This document shows, piece by piece, positions 9,422-17,837 of a stretch of DNA of 43,643 nt. This stretch comes from an uncultured Ferrovum sp. (GTDB taxonomy: Bacteria > Pseudomonadota > Gammaproteobacteria > Burkholderiales > Ferrovaceae). The notes beneath the pieces are model-generated. The model made no database searches and had not been told where the DNA came from. It saw only the letters and a list, made by a program, of their open reading frames with translations. The stretch spans positions 1-43,643 of the forward strand of contig CAIVHB010000098.1 of NCBI GenBank assembly GCA_903905585.1, read 5' to 3'. Position 1 is the stretch's first letter, and each line of letters starts with the position of its first letter. The position numbers and the translations under genes are program-made.

Positions 9422-9492
9422 GTTAAATAACTCCTAAATCTTTAAGATTGTTTTAGATGACGACTTTGGCATGCATGACTCTAACAAACACA

Positions 9493-9512
9493 CCCACCCA
9501 AGAATGGGTGGG
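9493..9512 (-). promoter_or_regulatory. Stem-loop between glyA and sga
   Basis: CCCACCCA pairs perfectly with TGGGTGGG around an AGAA loop, 20 bp after the glyA stop. The minus-strand sequence after it (TGTGTTTGTTAG) is only mildly T-rich. It is therefore a partial terminator or mRNA-stability hairpin at most. Confidence 0.55.
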
Positions 9513-9532
9513 ATGGATGCCTTGAGACGTAT

Positions 9533-10780
9533 TTATGCGTATACAGGGAAACGGCGGCACAGTGCCGTTACTTCACCTGCAATACGGTTAATCGCCGCCT
9601 CGTCGTCTTTATGTTCTAGTGCATCAGCAATGAAGTTGGCGATCTGCCTTGCTTCATTGGTGCCAAAGCCACGGGTCGTCATGGCGGGAGCACCGATACG
9701 GATACCGCTGGTCACGAAAGGTTTCTCGGGATCATTGGGAATTGCATTTTTGTTTACGGTCATGTGCGCGCGGCCCAGAAGAGCCTCGGCGTCCTTGCCG
9801 GTCACTTTCTTAGCCTGCAAATCAACCAAGAACACATGGCTCTGGGTTCCGCCTGAAACAATGCGCAGACCACGCTCGGTGAGTGTTTTTGCCATTTCAG
9901 CAGCATTCACCTTCACTTGTTTTTGATATGTCTTAAATTCTGGTTTTGAAGCCTCAAGGAAGGCAACTGCTTTTGCTGCGATCACATGCATTAAAGGACC
10001 GCCTTGAATACCAGGGAAGATCATGCTGTTCAATGGCTTTTCAAATTCAGCACTCGACAAAATGATACCGCCACGGGGACCACGTAAGGTTTTGTGGGTT
10101 GTAGAGGTCACAAAGTGAGCAATACCAACTGGGCTAGGATATTCACCCGCTGCAATCAATCCTGAATAATGCGCCATATCAACCAAGAAATAGGCACCTA
10201 CACTATCCGCAATATCACGGAAACGCTGCCAATCTATCTCTAGTGAATACGCCGAGGCACCTGCCACAATCATTTTGGGTTTGTGCTCTTTAGCCAAAGC
10301 CTCAACTTGATCATAGTCAATGGTTTCGGTATCAGCACGTAAGCCATAAGCAACACCGTTATAAATCTTACCGCTAAAGTTCACACTAGAACCATGGGTT
10401 AAGTGACCACCATGAGCCAAAGACATTCCCAGAATGGTGTCACCGGGCTTCATCATGGCGCCGTATACCGCTGCGTTAGCTTGCGAACCTGAGTGTGGCT
10501 GAACGTTGGCATACTCTGCACCGTACAGCGCTTTGAGTCGATCAATTGCCAATTGCTCGGCAATATCTACATATTCACAACCGCCGTAATATCTTTTACC
10601 GGGATAACCTTCAGCATATTTATTAGTCAGCACAGAACCTTGCGCAGCCATAACAGCCGGACTGGTGTAGTTTTCTGAAGCTATAAGCTCAACATGGTCC
10701 TCCTGACGCTGGCGCTCATGTTGCATTGCAGACCACAATTCTGGATCGATACTCGAGATGGTGACTTTTGGATCAAACAC
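9533..10780 (-). CDS. glyA: Serine hydroxymethyltransferase
   Basis: Condenses glycine with 5,10-methylene-H4F to serine, the entry of C1 units into the serine cycle. It belongs to the PLP fold-type I SHMT family. Motifs are [37 protein letters not shown], the PLP-ring region [15 protein letters not shown] and the Schiff-base Lys in [15 protein letters not shown]. Translation most likely begins at GTG (10778-10780, protein [15 protein letters not shown]), with GAGGAG at 10787-10792 and a 6-nt spacer. This gives 415 residues, the normal length. An upstream ATG at 10843 would add 21 unrelated residues and lacks a ribosome binding site. It is the first gene of the minus-strand serine-cycle run and diverges from gck. 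Confidence 0.96.
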   Translation of the reverse strand: MFDPKVTISSIDPELWSAMQHERQRQEDHVELIASENYTSPAVMAAQGSVLTNKYAEGYPGKRYYGGCEYVDIAEQLAIDRLKALYGAEYANVQPHSGSQANAAVYGAMMKPGDTILGMSLAHGGHLTHGSSVNFSGKIYNGVAYGLRADTETIDYDQVEALAKEHKPKMIVAGASAYSLEIDWQRFRDIADSVGAYFLVDMAHYSGLIAAGEYPSPVGIAHFVTSTTHKTLRGPRGGIILSSAEFEKPLNSMIFPGIQGGPLMHVIAAKAVAFLEASKPEFKTYQKQVKVNAAEMAKTLTERGLRIVSGGTQSHVFLVDLQAKKVTGKDAEALLGRAHMTVNKNAIPNDPEKPFVTSGIRIGAPAMTTRGFGTNEARQIANFIADALEHKDDEAAINRIAGEVTALCRRFPVYA

Positions 10781-10815
10781 GGAAAACTCCTCAATATCAG
10801 AAAACTTTATTCTTG

Positions 10816-10875
10816 GCTGCAAATCCTTGCGGCAATGCAGCATCGTAACTGTTGTCCTATTATCTCGCAGACAAC
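10816..10875. promoter_or_regulatory. Two inverted repeats in the glyA/gck divergent region
   Basis: GCTGCA-N14-TGCAGC lies at 10816-10841 and GTTGTC-N13-GACAAC at 10851-10875. Both arms are perfect. They lie between the two divergent C1 genes, where a regulator such as the LysR-type QscR of methylotrophs would act. Operator function is inferred. They could also be leader RNA hairpins of the glyA transcript. Confidence 0.4.
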
Positions 10876-11021
10876 GACTCTCTATTCTAAGACTTTATTA
10901 TGGACATGATCAGCCCATATGAATTGGCTTTATGACCTTTCAGGGTTTAATCTCTTTATTTCAGGTATCACTTGAGTCATATTTGCGTCTCATTGCACTA
11001 TACAAAGGCAATCTTAAACCC

Positions 11022-12326
11022 ATGTCAACCTCATCTGTACACTCTTCTTCGGCATTATCTCACTCACAACAAGATGCAGATTTATTGCGGCGTATGTTTG
11101 AGGCAGCTATTGCAGCCGCAGCTCCAGATACTTGCTTACCTTCCTTCTTGCCTCCTCCCCCTAAAGGTAGAACAATAGTTTTAGGAGCAGGGAAAGCAGG
11201 CGGTGCCATGGCGCGGGCTGTGGAACAGAACTGGCCAGGCCCTATTGAAGGGTTAGTTGTGACGCGTTATGGACATGGCGCTCCCACAGACCGAATAGAA
11301 GTTATTGAAGCAGCCCATCCTGTTCCGGATGAAAAAGGTCGCGAAGCAGCTCGTCGTATTTTAGATTTAGCGCAACAAGGTTTTACTCAAGATGATCTGG
11401 TGTTGTGCCTCATATCTGGAGGTGGATCGGCATTACTGGCACTCCCCGCTGAGGGCATCACTTTGACCGACAAACAATCCGTCAATAAAGCCCTGCTCAA
11501 GTCAGGTGCCACAATTACTGAAATGAATTGTGTCCGCAAGCATCTTTCTGCAATTAAGGGCGGACGTCTTGCTAAAGCGTGTGCCCCCGCGAAGGTATTA
11601 ACCTTATTAATTTCAGACGTACCCGGTGATGATCCTTCAGTGATTGCTAGCGGTCCTACCGTGGGCGACCCCACAACGTGCGCAGATGCCCTGGCAATCA
11701 TTCAAAAATATAAAATAGATGCCCCGGCAAGTGTCTTAGCGCATCTTGAAAGCGGTAAAGATGAAACGCCAAAGCCCGGAGATGCATGCTTCGCCAATGC
11801 CGAGACCATCATGATTGCCACTCCCAATGCCTCGCTGGAAGCGGCCGCAAATGTGGCGCGCGCAGCAGGCATTACACCCTTAATTCTAGGTGATGCCTTA
11901 GAGGGCGAGTCCCGAGAAGTTGCACTGGTGCACGCAGGTATTGCCAAACATGCTGCGCGTCACGGCCAGCCCGCTCGTCCACCCTGCGTATTGCTCTCTG
12001 GCGGTGAAACAACCGTTACAGTCAGAGGCAATGGGCGCGGTGGGCGCAATGCAGAATTCTTGTTGGCTTTAGCTGTTGCTCTTGAAGGCAACCCGGGAAT
12101 CTCTGCGATTGCAGGTGATACTGACGGCATAGACGGCACCGAAGACAATGCGGGAGCCATTCTTTTACCTGATTCGCTAGAACGCGCGACCGCCAAAGGA
12201 ATCAGCGCTAAAGCTTTATTAGCCAATAACGACGGATACAGTTTTTTTCATGGCATCGGCGATCTTGTCATCACCGGCCCAACGCTCACGAATGTGAATG
12301 ACTTCAGAGCAATATTGATTAGATAA
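11022..12326 (+). CDS. gck: Glycerate 2-kinase, MOFRL/GckA (TtuD) type
   Basis: Phosphorylates D-glycerate to 2-phosphoglycerate, feeding PEP carboxylase through enolase. The 434-residue protein has the DUF4147 plus MOFRL architecture. The N-terminal domain carries VLGAGKAGGAMARAVE, LCLISGGGSALLALP (about 120-134) and MNCVRKHLSAIKGGRL. The C-terminal MOFRL part carries VLLSGGETTVTVRGNGRGGR, AGDTDGIDGTEDNAGA and NNDGYSFFHGIGDLVITGPT. The ATG at 11022 (MSTSSVHSS) was preferred; an in-frame ATG at 10932 would add 30 hydrophobic residues not typical of the family. Neither has a strong ribosome binding site, so the start is uncertain. It diverges from glyA and precedes ftfL by 156 bp. Confidence 0.9.
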   Translation: MSTSSVHSSSALSHSQQDADLLRRMFEAAIAAAAPDTCLPSFLPPPPKGRTIVLGAGKAGGAMARAVEQNWPGPIEGLVVTRYGHGAPTDRIEVIEAAHPVPDEKGREAARRILDLAQQGFTQDDLVLCLISGGGSALLALPAEGITLTDKQSVNKALLKSGATITEMNCVRKHLSAIKGGRLAKACAPAKVLTLLISDVPGDDPSVIASGPTVGDPTTCADALAIIQKYKIDAPASVLAHLESGKDETPKPGDACFANAETIMIATPNASLEAAANVARAAGITPLILGDALEGESREVALVHAGIAKHAARHGQPARPPCVLLSGGETTVTVRGNGRGGRNAEFLLALAVALEGNPGISAIAGDTDGIDGTEDNAGAILLPDSLERATAKGISAKALLANNDGYSFFHGIGDLVITGPTLTNVNDFRAILIR

Positions 12327-12482
12327 GGGGAAACATAGCAAGCAGTATTTGTAAGGCCCTCTCGGGAGCCGGGTATACCATCTCAGCGGATTGCAATGCT
12401 GGATGGATGCTGAATAAGGTTTTAGAGAGTGTGTTCGTACAAAAATAATTTTTTTTAAATTGAAATGTGAGGAGAGCACACC
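12327..12482 (+). other. gck-ftfL intergenic leader, no recognised element
   Basis: This 156-bp gap ends in a clear GAGGAG ribosome binding site for ftfL. The site is framed by a weak TGTG/CACA pairing. I found no ZTP (pfl) riboswitch signature, although that class often precedes formate-H4F ligase genes, and no convincing terminator after gck. Confidence 0.4.
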
Positions 12483-14165
12483 ATGGCATCAGATATTGAA
12501 ATTGCACAAAAAGCAACGCTACAACGCATCACTAAAGTAGCGCATGAAAAGCTGGGCATTGCAGAAGATCACCTTGATCCCTATGGTCACTTCAAAGCAA
12601 AAATTTCGCTGAAGTATCTTGATAGTTTGGCATCGCGTCCTGACGGAAAACTGGTTCTTGTCACAGCGATTAGCCCCACACCTGCCGGCGAAGGAAAAAC
12701 AACAACAACCGTTGGTTTAGGCGATGCGCTCAATCGCATTGGCAAAAAGACAGTGGTGTGCTTGCGCGAACCTTCACTCGGCCCTGTATTTGGTGTGAAA
12801 GGCGGAGCAGCAGGCGGTGGTTATGCCCAGGTTGTGCCTATGGAAGATATCAATCTTCATTTTACTGGCGACTTTTCTGCTATTGCACTGGCTAATAATT
12901 TATTGGCTGCCATGCTGGATAACCACATTCACCATGGCAACGAATTGAATATTGATGTTCGTCGCATTACCTGGCGCAGAGTGGTAGATATGAATGACCG
13001 GGCGCTGCGCGATATTGTAAATTCTTTGGGTGGGCCTGGAAACGGTTATCCCCGTGAAGACGGTTTTGACATTGTAGTTGCATCAGAAGTCATGGCGATC
13101 TTCTGTTTGGCTACATCCATTCAGGATTTAAAAAATCGTTTAGGCAATATTGTTGTGGGTTACACAAAAGATCAAAAAGCGGTAACGGCTCGCGATCTTA
13201 AAGCCCATGGCGCAATGGCAGTTCTTTTAAAAGATGCGCTGGCACCTAACTTAGTTCAAACCCTAGAGAACAACCCTGCAATTATCCATGGTGGCCCATT
13301 TGCCAACATTGCACACGGCTGTAACTCAGTGATTGCGACGAAAGCTGGACTGAAATTAGGTGATTACGTTGTCACCGAAGCGGGCTTTGGTGCAGATTTA
13401 GGTGCTGAGAAATTTGTTGATATCAAATGCCGTAAATCGGGACTTCGCCCTGATTGTGTAGTCATTGTTGCTACAATTCGTGCCTTAAAATTCCATGGCG
13501 GTGTAGAGCTTAAAGAGCTCAATACTGAAAACCTAGAAGCCTTGAAAAAAGGCGTAGCCAACCTTGAACGTCACGTTAGCAATATTCGTAATCATTACGG
13601 CCTGCCTTGTGTAGTTTCGATTAATAACTTCACTTTTGATACACCAACTGAACTCGCACTCTTGCAAGAAACCATGGCCAAACATGGCGTGCCTGTTTTG
13701 GTTGCTCGTCATTGGGCAGAGGGTGGCAAAGGGGCAGAAGAAGTGGCTCGTGCTGTGGTTGATATCATCGAGAAGGGCACGCAGAAAAACAACTTTAGCT
13801 TTGTTTATGAAGACAACATTCCTTTGTTAGATAAGGTACGAGCTGTTGCCACAAAAATTTATGGCGCGGCCGATATTAGTGCTGATGCCAAAGTTAAAGC
13901 CCAGATCAAAAAATTGGAAGAAGATGGCTACGGGCACTACCCTGTTTGTATCGCCAAAACCCAGATGTCATTCAGTACTGACCCCACCGCAAAGGGAGCG
14001 CCTTCTGGTCATACCTTGAATATTCGGGAAGTAAGATTAGGAGCGGGTGCAGAGTTTATTGTGATGGTCTGCGGCGACATCATGACAATGCCAGGCCTAC
14101 CTAAGATTCCTTCTGCCGAAAAAATCGATCTTGATGAAAACGGTAAAGTGGTGGGTTTATTCTAA
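12483..14165 (+). CDS. ftfL: Formate-tetrahydrofolate ligase
   Basis: Makes 10-formyl-H4F from formate, H4F and ATP. It is the entry of formate into the assimilatory branch continued by FchA and MtdA. The 560-residue protein has the usual length. Motifs are [20 protein letters not shown] (P-loop, about 60-79), [20 protein letters not shown] (about 97-116), [18 protein letters not shown] and the C-terminal [10 protein letters not shown]. The ATG at 12483 follows GAGGAGAG. It probably shares a transcript with gck and ends at the strong terminator at 14204-14236. Being plus-strand, it is controlled separately from mtdA and fchA. Confidence 0.97.
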   Translation: MASDIEIAQKATLQRITKVAHEKLGIAEDHLDPYGHFKAKISLKYLDSLASRPDGKLVLVTAISPTPAGEGKTTTTVGLGDALNRIGKKTVVCLREPSLGPVFGVKGGAAGGGYAQVVPMEDINLHFTGDFSAIALANNLLAAMLDNHIHHGNELNIDVRRITWRRVVDMNDRALRDIVNSLGGPGNGYPREDGFDIVVASEVMAIFCLATSIQDLKNRLGNIVVGYTKDQKAVTARDLKAHGAMAVLLKDALAPNLVQTLENNPAIIHGGPFANIAHGCNSVIATKAGLKLGDYVVTEAGFGADLGAEKFVDIKCRKSGLRPDCVVIVATIRALKFHGGVELKELNTENLEALKKGVANLERHVSNIRNHYGLPCVVSINNFTFDTPTELALLQETMAKHGVPVLVARHWAEGGKGAEEVARAVVDIIEKGTQKNNFSFVYEDNIPLLDKVRAVATKIYGAADISADAKVKAQIKKLEEDGYGHYPVCIAKTQMSFSTDPTAKGAPSGHTLNIREVRLGAGAEFIVMVCGDIMTMPGLPKIPSAEKIDLDENGKVVGLF

Positions 14166-14203
14166 TGAAGAAAATGCATCATTAGCCCTTGAATAACCGG
14201 GCA

Positions 14204-14236
14204 ATAAAAAAGCGGACCATGCGTCCGCTTTTTTTT
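14204..14236. terminator. Bidirectional rho-independent terminator
   Basis: GCGGAC pairs with GTCCGC around a CATGC loop, flanked by an A-run on the left and eight T on the right. It can therefore stop ftfL transcripts on the plus strand and DUF3501-operon transcripts on the minus strand. Confidence 0.9.
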
Positions 14237-14256
14237 GAGCAGCAATCAACACAAGT

Positions 14257-14841
14257 TTAAGCAAGATCGGCAATTAAACTTGTACGCATCGCATCGGGCA
14301 ATGGATTCACTTCAGCGTTGTACTCAGGATGTTTCACTCCAGCCGAAAGCAGCGCCCCCGCTTTCAAGTCAAGCGCCATTTCATCACTCAGCTCAAAGCG
14401 CAAAAAATGCACAGCAGAAGTTTTTTCATCACTTTCGCGATCTAGATCCTCATCTGCGAAAGGATGAATGGGCTCATGTCCAGCAACCTGCATAAAAATC
14501 TTTGTTTCTACCCCGTGCAGTTTAGCCAGCATTTTTTGGCGCTCCTCTACATCGGTATATTCAATCAGCATGGTAGCCTTCCAATTACGGCCATCAGGAA
14601 TCAAAGGGTTATACGCACCAAGTTCATCCTGAATACCCTCTTCTTCAAAGACTTTTTCGATACGCAGCATTTCTTGGACTTGGTATCGTATTGTCATTTC
14701 ATCTTCAAAGAGCAAGGTCATATTTGACCCAAGATGCAAGGTACGTTGTTTTTTATGTTCGATAACTTGAGCCCTATAAGCAGGTCGAGCAACATGGTAT
14801 TGCTCTAGGCTCATTAAACTATCTCGGGTTATCTGAGGCAT
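14257..14841 (-). CDS. DUF3501 family protein
   Basis: A soluble 194-residue protein of unknown biochemical function. It matches the DUF3501 family in length and in features such as YRAQVIEHKKQRTLHLG, the charged MLRIEKVFEEEGIQDEL region (about 58-74), LIPDGRNWKATMLIEY and RFELSDEMALDLKAGA. It lies 24 bp after the Fe-S oxidoreductase gene. With the rubrerythrin upstream this forms a three-gene cluster that recurs in betaproteobacteria. No signal peptide, membrane segment or cysteine motif is present. A role in oxidative or peroxide defence is inferred from the neighbours only. The terminator at 14204-14236 closes the operon. Confidence 0.85.
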   Translation of the reverse strand: MPQITRDSLMSLEQYHVARPAYRAQVIEHKKQRTLHLGSNMTLLFEDEMTIRYQVQEMLRIEKVFEEEGIQDELGAYNPLIPDGRNWKATMLIEYTDVEERQKMLAKLHGVETKIFMQVAGHEPIHPFADEDLDRESDEKTSAVHFLRFELSDEMALDLKAGALLSAGVKHPEYNAEVNPLPDAMRTSLIADLA

Positions 14842-14865
14842 ATATATAAATTTCTCTACAAATAA

Positions 14866-16200
14866 TTAGTGAGCGGGAAGGCCATATGCAATGCGCAACA
14901 AAGAAATAGGATGTTGCTTCTCACGCTGCTCTTGCATACCTTGCACCAGGTGCGTTGCAGCAATTGGGCAGTCCGAACTAACGTAATCAGGGTTATCTTC
15001 CTTCATTTGACGCACGACAGGTTTGGCGATTTTCATCGACATATCGAAGTACTCTGATTTCACACCCCAAGTACCGTCATGTCCTGAACAGCGTTCGATG
15101 GTTGAGACTGAGGTTCCTGGAATACGTTCCAAAAGCTCTTTGGTTTTAAGGCCAATATTCTGAACGCGAAGGTGACAGGGAACGTGGTAAGAGATTTTTC
15201 CAAGTGGCTTGGTGAAATCTGTTTTTAAAAGACCATCGGCATGTCGCTCTGAAAAGTATTCAAAGGGGTCATACATCGCCTCTTTCACTAACTGTACTTC
15301 TTCATCATCAGGGAACATCAGAGGCAATTCCTGCTTGAACATCAAGGTGCAGGATGGGATTGGCGTCATGATGGCATAGCCCTGACGCGCCAACACTGCA
15401 AGACCTGGAATATTTTTTTCTTTTAATTCTGCGACAGCGTCCAGATCACCCAACTCTAGTTTTGGCATCCCGCAGCAAGCCTCTTTTTCAACAAGCATAG
15501 CGGGAATTTGATTGTGATTGAGAACAGCCATGAGATCCCAACCAATCCCTGGTTCGTTATAGTTCACATAGCAGGTGGAATAAATTGCAACCTTACCAGG
15601 CGAACGTTTTCCGTCATGAACATGATGTCCATGAGAAGGTTGTGCACGACTACGAAAGGTAGGACTGGCGTACGGAGGGAGTTGGCGATCTTTGTGAATA
15701 CCTAATACTGAATCCATCGCTTTTCGCGTCACAGAATTCGTATTGACTGCATTGACCGCTTGAACCACTACAGGAATGGTGGCAAGTTTTCCAAGTGCGT
15801 CAGTACTTGATAAAAGCTTGTCACGGAAGTTGGTTTTTCCTTCTTTGAACTTTATCGCTTTCGCACGCAACATGGTGTGCGGGAAGTCCAAATTGAACTG
15901 ATGAGGGGGAACATAGGGGCATTTGGTCAGATAACACATGTCGCACAGGTAGCACTGATCGGCGACTTCCCAGTAAACGCTCTTAGGAACTGAATCCAGC
16001 TCCATAGTGGGGCTTTCATCAATTTTATCGAATAACATCGGGAAAGCATTGCACAGACTGAAGCAACGGCGGCATCCGTGACAAATATCGAAGATGCGCT
16101 CCATTTCTTTTTCGCAAGATTCAGCGTTATAGAAATCGGGGTTTTTCCAGTCGATGGGATGACGCGTCGGCGCCTCTAGACTACCCTCACGTGTGGCCAT
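14866..16200 (-). CDS. Heterodisulfide reductase/GlpC-like Fe-S oxidoreductase
   Basis: The 444-residue protein has two 4Fe-4S clusters of the ferredoxin type: Cys40, 43, 46, 50 in CHGCRRCFSLC and Cys83, 86, 89, 94 in CYLCDMCYLTKCP. Two CCG-domain segments follow (CCGMPKLELG and ERCSGHDGTWG), as in GlpC and HdrD. It resembles an electron-transfer module lacking its own flavin or membrane anchor. It lies 94 bp downstream of rubrerythrin and 24 bp upstream of DUF3501. A plausible role is passing electrons to rubrerythrin, which here lacks a rubredoxin domain. That is inference; the substrate is unknown. The N-terminus is well supported, as the ATG at 16198-16200 is the first in frame. Confidence 0.88.
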   Translation of the reverse strand: MATREGSLEAPTRHPIDWKNPDFYNAESCEKEMERIFDICHGCRRCFSLCNAFPMLFDKIDESPTMELDSVPKSVYWEVADQCYLCDMCYLTKCPYVPPHQFNLDFPHTMLRAKAIKFKEGKTNFRDKLLSSTDALGKLATIPVVVQAVNAVNTNSVTRKAMDSVLGIHKDRQLPPYASPTFRSRAQPSHGHHVHDGKRSPGKVAIYSTCYVNYNEPGIGWDLMAVLNHNQIPAMLVEKEACCGMPKLELGDLDAVAELKEKNIPGLAVLARQGYAIMTPIPSCTLMFKQELPLMFPDDEEVQLVKEAMYDPFEYFSERHADGLLKTDFTKPLGKISYHVPCHLRVQNIGLKTKELLERIPGTSVSTIERCSGHDGTWGVKSEYFDMSMKIAKPVVRQMKEDNPDYVSSDCPIAATHLVQGMQEQREKQHPISLLRIAYGLPAH

Positions 16201-16238
16201 AGTCAGTTTTCCTAGGGTTTTTGATATTTTTTGGCAGA

Positions 16239-16264
16239 CACCGGATATCCGAAGATACCCGGTG
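16239..16264 (-). promoter_or_regulatory. UUCG-tetraloop hairpin between rubrerythrin and Fe-S oxidoreductase genes
   Basis: In minus-strand RNA, CACCGG and CCGGTG pair, then one mismatch, then TATC and GATA pair around TTCG. The loop is a C(UUCG)G-type tetraloop, an exceptionally stable RNA fold. No T-run follows, so it is more likely an mRNA processing or stability element than a terminator. Confidence 0.6.
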
Positions 16265-16294
16265 AGCCGAACGGCAATGGATACCGTTAAGGGA

Positions 16295-16717
16295 TTACGC
16301 AGTCAATGCATTCAATGCTTGGGTGAAGCGGTTTGCGTGTGAACGCTCAGCTTTTGCTAAAGTTTCAAACCAATCAGCGATTTCGTCGAAGCCTTCTTCA
16401 CGAGCAGTCTTAGCCATACCGGGATACATATCGGTGTACTCGTGGGTTTCGCCATGGATAGCTGCTTTCAAGTTTTGCTCAGACGAACCAATAGGCAAAC
16501 CAGTAGCTGGATCGCCAACAGATGCCATGTACTCCAAGTGTCCATGAGCATGTCCCGTTTCGCCTTCAGCGGTAGAACGGAACACGGCTGCAACATCGTT
16601 TTGACCTTCTACGTCTGCTTTTGCAGCGAAGTAGAGATAACGACGATTAGCTTGTGATTCGCCTGCGAAGGCATCCTTCAGATTCTGGTACGTATGTGTA
16701 CCTGCGAGATTAGGCAT
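16295..16717 (-). CDS. Rubrerythrin family protein without rubredoxin domain
   Basis: A di-iron ferritin-like protein of 140 residues, likely a peroxide-reducing rubrerythrin. Visible iron ligands fit the family: Glu20 in [10 protein letters not shown], Glu53/His56 in [10 protein letters not shown], Glu90 in [12 protein letters not shown] and Glu124/His127 in [10 protein letters not shown]. The usual C-terminal rubredoxin domain is absent, so an outside electron donor is needed. The start was placed at the ATG at 16715-16717 ([11 protein letters not shown]), with GAGGAG and a 6-nt spacer. A longer in-frame reading to 16795 adds 26 residues with no family similarity. It is the first gene of the cluster with the Fe-S oxidoreductase and DUF3501. 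A 17-bp palindrome lies 100 bp upstream. Confidence 0.93.
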   Translation of the reverse strand: MPNLAGTHTYQNLKDAFAGESQANRRYLYFAAKADVEGQNDVAAVFRSTAEGETGHAHGHLEYMASVGDPATGLPIGSSEQNLKAAIHGETHEYTDMYPGMAKTAREEGFDEIADWFETLAKAERSHANRFTQALNALTA

Positions 16718-16816
16718 AAAAAACTCCTCGTGGTGAATAAATAGGGCAGCGCCCCGGAAATCATTTCCGAAACATTGAGCCTTTATATCAGTCAAAGTTC
16801 CAAAAAAGAAAAATGG

Positions 16817-16833
16817 TTTAGACTTAGTCTAAA
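16817..16833. promoter_or_regulatory. 17-bp palindrome upstream of rubrerythrin
   Basis: TTTAGAC-TTA-GTCTAAA, perfect 7-bp arms with a 3-bp centre, lies 100 bp before the rubrerythrin start. It resembles the 7-3-7 operators of Fur-superfamily regulators, such as the Irr/ICE type TTTAGAA-N3-TTCTAAA, which fits peroxide or iron control. It could alternatively serve rppH only if a promoter reads leftward from elsewhere, which I do not see. Confidence 0.6.
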
Positions 16834-16900
16834 ATAGCTCCACAAGTTTACTGGGGAAGCGCTGTACAAGCAACCTTGATGAAGGATTTAAGGCGCACAT

Positions 16901-17476
16901 TCAGAGGCGAGGGGCGATTTCTTGCTGATCAGGCGGTTCCTGATTATCTGAGCGAGGCCTGCGCGAATTCCTTAAGTTTCCATGCATGCGCGTGAAAGAC
17001 TGAGAAACCTGCAAAAAAGAGGAAAGTTCGCTCAATGCAAGCCGATACACCTCTCGCTTAAATTCGATCACAGATTCAAGTGGAATCCAATATTCATGCC
17101 ATCTCCAAGCATCGAATTCCGGATGCTCGGATGCGCGTAAAGACACATCACTATCTCGTCCCGTTAAGCGCAGCAGATACCAAATTTGCTTTTGGCCACG
17201 ATAATTTCCCCGCCATTCTCGCCTCACCCAGTTTTCAGGGACATCGTACCGTAACCAATTTCGCGTTCGCCCAAGAATCTGAACATGCTCAGGGCGTAAG
17301 CCAACTTCCTCCATCAATTCACGATACATGGCCTGTTCAGGCGATTCGCCATGCTTGATCCCCCCTTGAGGAAATTGCCAGGAGTGTTCGCGCACACGTT
17401 TACCCCAAAACACCTGATTTTGGGGATTGACTAGGACGATCCCGACATTGGGCCGATATCCATCCCGATCGATCAT
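16901..17476 (-). CDS. rppH: RNA pyrophosphohydrolase (Nudix)
   Basis: Removes pyrophosphate from mRNA 5' ends and so starts decay. The 191-residue protein begins [20 protein letters not shown], a typical RppH start. The full Nudix box GX5EX7REUXEEXGU is present (about residues 38-60), visible as [18 protein letters not shown] followed by [21 protein letters not shown] and [11 protein letters not shown] are further RppH signatures. The C-terminal tail of about 30 residues is polar and probably disordered. It lies downstream of fdsD on the same strand but beyond a probable terminator, so it is likely expressed separately. Confidence 0.95.
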   Translation of the reverse strand: MIDRDGYRPNVGIVLVNPQNQVFWGKRVREHSWQFPQGGIKHGESPEQAMYRELMEEVGLRPEHVQILGRTRNWLRYDVPENWVRREWRGNYRGQKQIWYLLRLTGRDSDVSLRASEHPEFDAWRWHEYWIPLESVIEFKREVYRLALSELSSFLQVSQSFTRMHGNLRNSRRPRSDNQEPPDQQEIAPRL

Positions 17477-17560
17477 CTCCAGTGTGCTCTTTAGTGATTA
17501 AGATACGCTATTGTTTCACAGTCTTGACAGATAAAAAACAGGGTAGGCTTCACAGGCATC

Positions 17561-17587
17561 AAAAACGACAGGAACAATTCCGTTTTT
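17561..17587 (-). terminator. Probable terminator after the fds operon
   Basis: AAAAACG and CGTTTTT pair across an inner GAA/TTC pairing just after the fdsD stop. The T-rich 3' arm can act as the U-tract. The stem is AT-rich, hence moderate confidence. Confidence 0.45.
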
Positions 17588-17595
17588 TTAAAAAA

Positions 17596-17826
17596 TCAAG
17601 CTACAGCGGCGGCCTCTTCTGCTAAAAGCTTTACCGCCATAGCACTGAGTTCACCCAATCCCGCTCCACCCGTCTCAAGGTGAGCAATGATCGCCTTACG
17701 CATTCTGGGTTCCCAAAAACGCCGCACATGATTTCGTATCCCTTCTACTGCAACGGCCTGCTCGGGGTCAGAACGATAAAAAGATTCAATTTGGTTGATC
17801 ATATAAACTAAGTTTTCGATGTGCAT
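17596..17826 (-). CDS. fdsD: NAD-dependent formate dehydrogenase delta subunit
   Basis: A small 76-residue subunit of the soluble Mo formate dehydrogenase, needed for assembly or stability. The N-terminus MHIENLVYMINQIESFY and the central RRFWEPRMRKAIIAHL match the FdsD family. The C-terminus is alanine-rich (LAEEAAAVA). The ATG at 17824-17826 is preferred. A TTG five codons earlier overlaps the fdhD stop codon and would give 81 residues. It lies 11 bp after fdhD and is the last gene of fdsGBACD. Confidence 0.9.
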   Translation of the reverse strand: MHIENLVYMINQIESFYRSDPEQAVAVEGIRNHVRRFWEPRMRKAIIAHLETGGAGLGELSAMAVKLLAEEAAAVA

Positions 17827-17837
17827 TGCGTTTGCTC

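Noticed and set aside
9471..9926. 151-codon plus-strand ORF antisense to glyA
   Set aside because: Lies entirely over the 3' end of a certain gene, has low-complexity Ala/Arg/Ser composition and no family resemblance.
12327..12482. Possible ZTP (pfl) riboswitch before ftfL
   Set aside because: The expected conserved 3' core and pseudoknot sequence could not be found by reading the leader.
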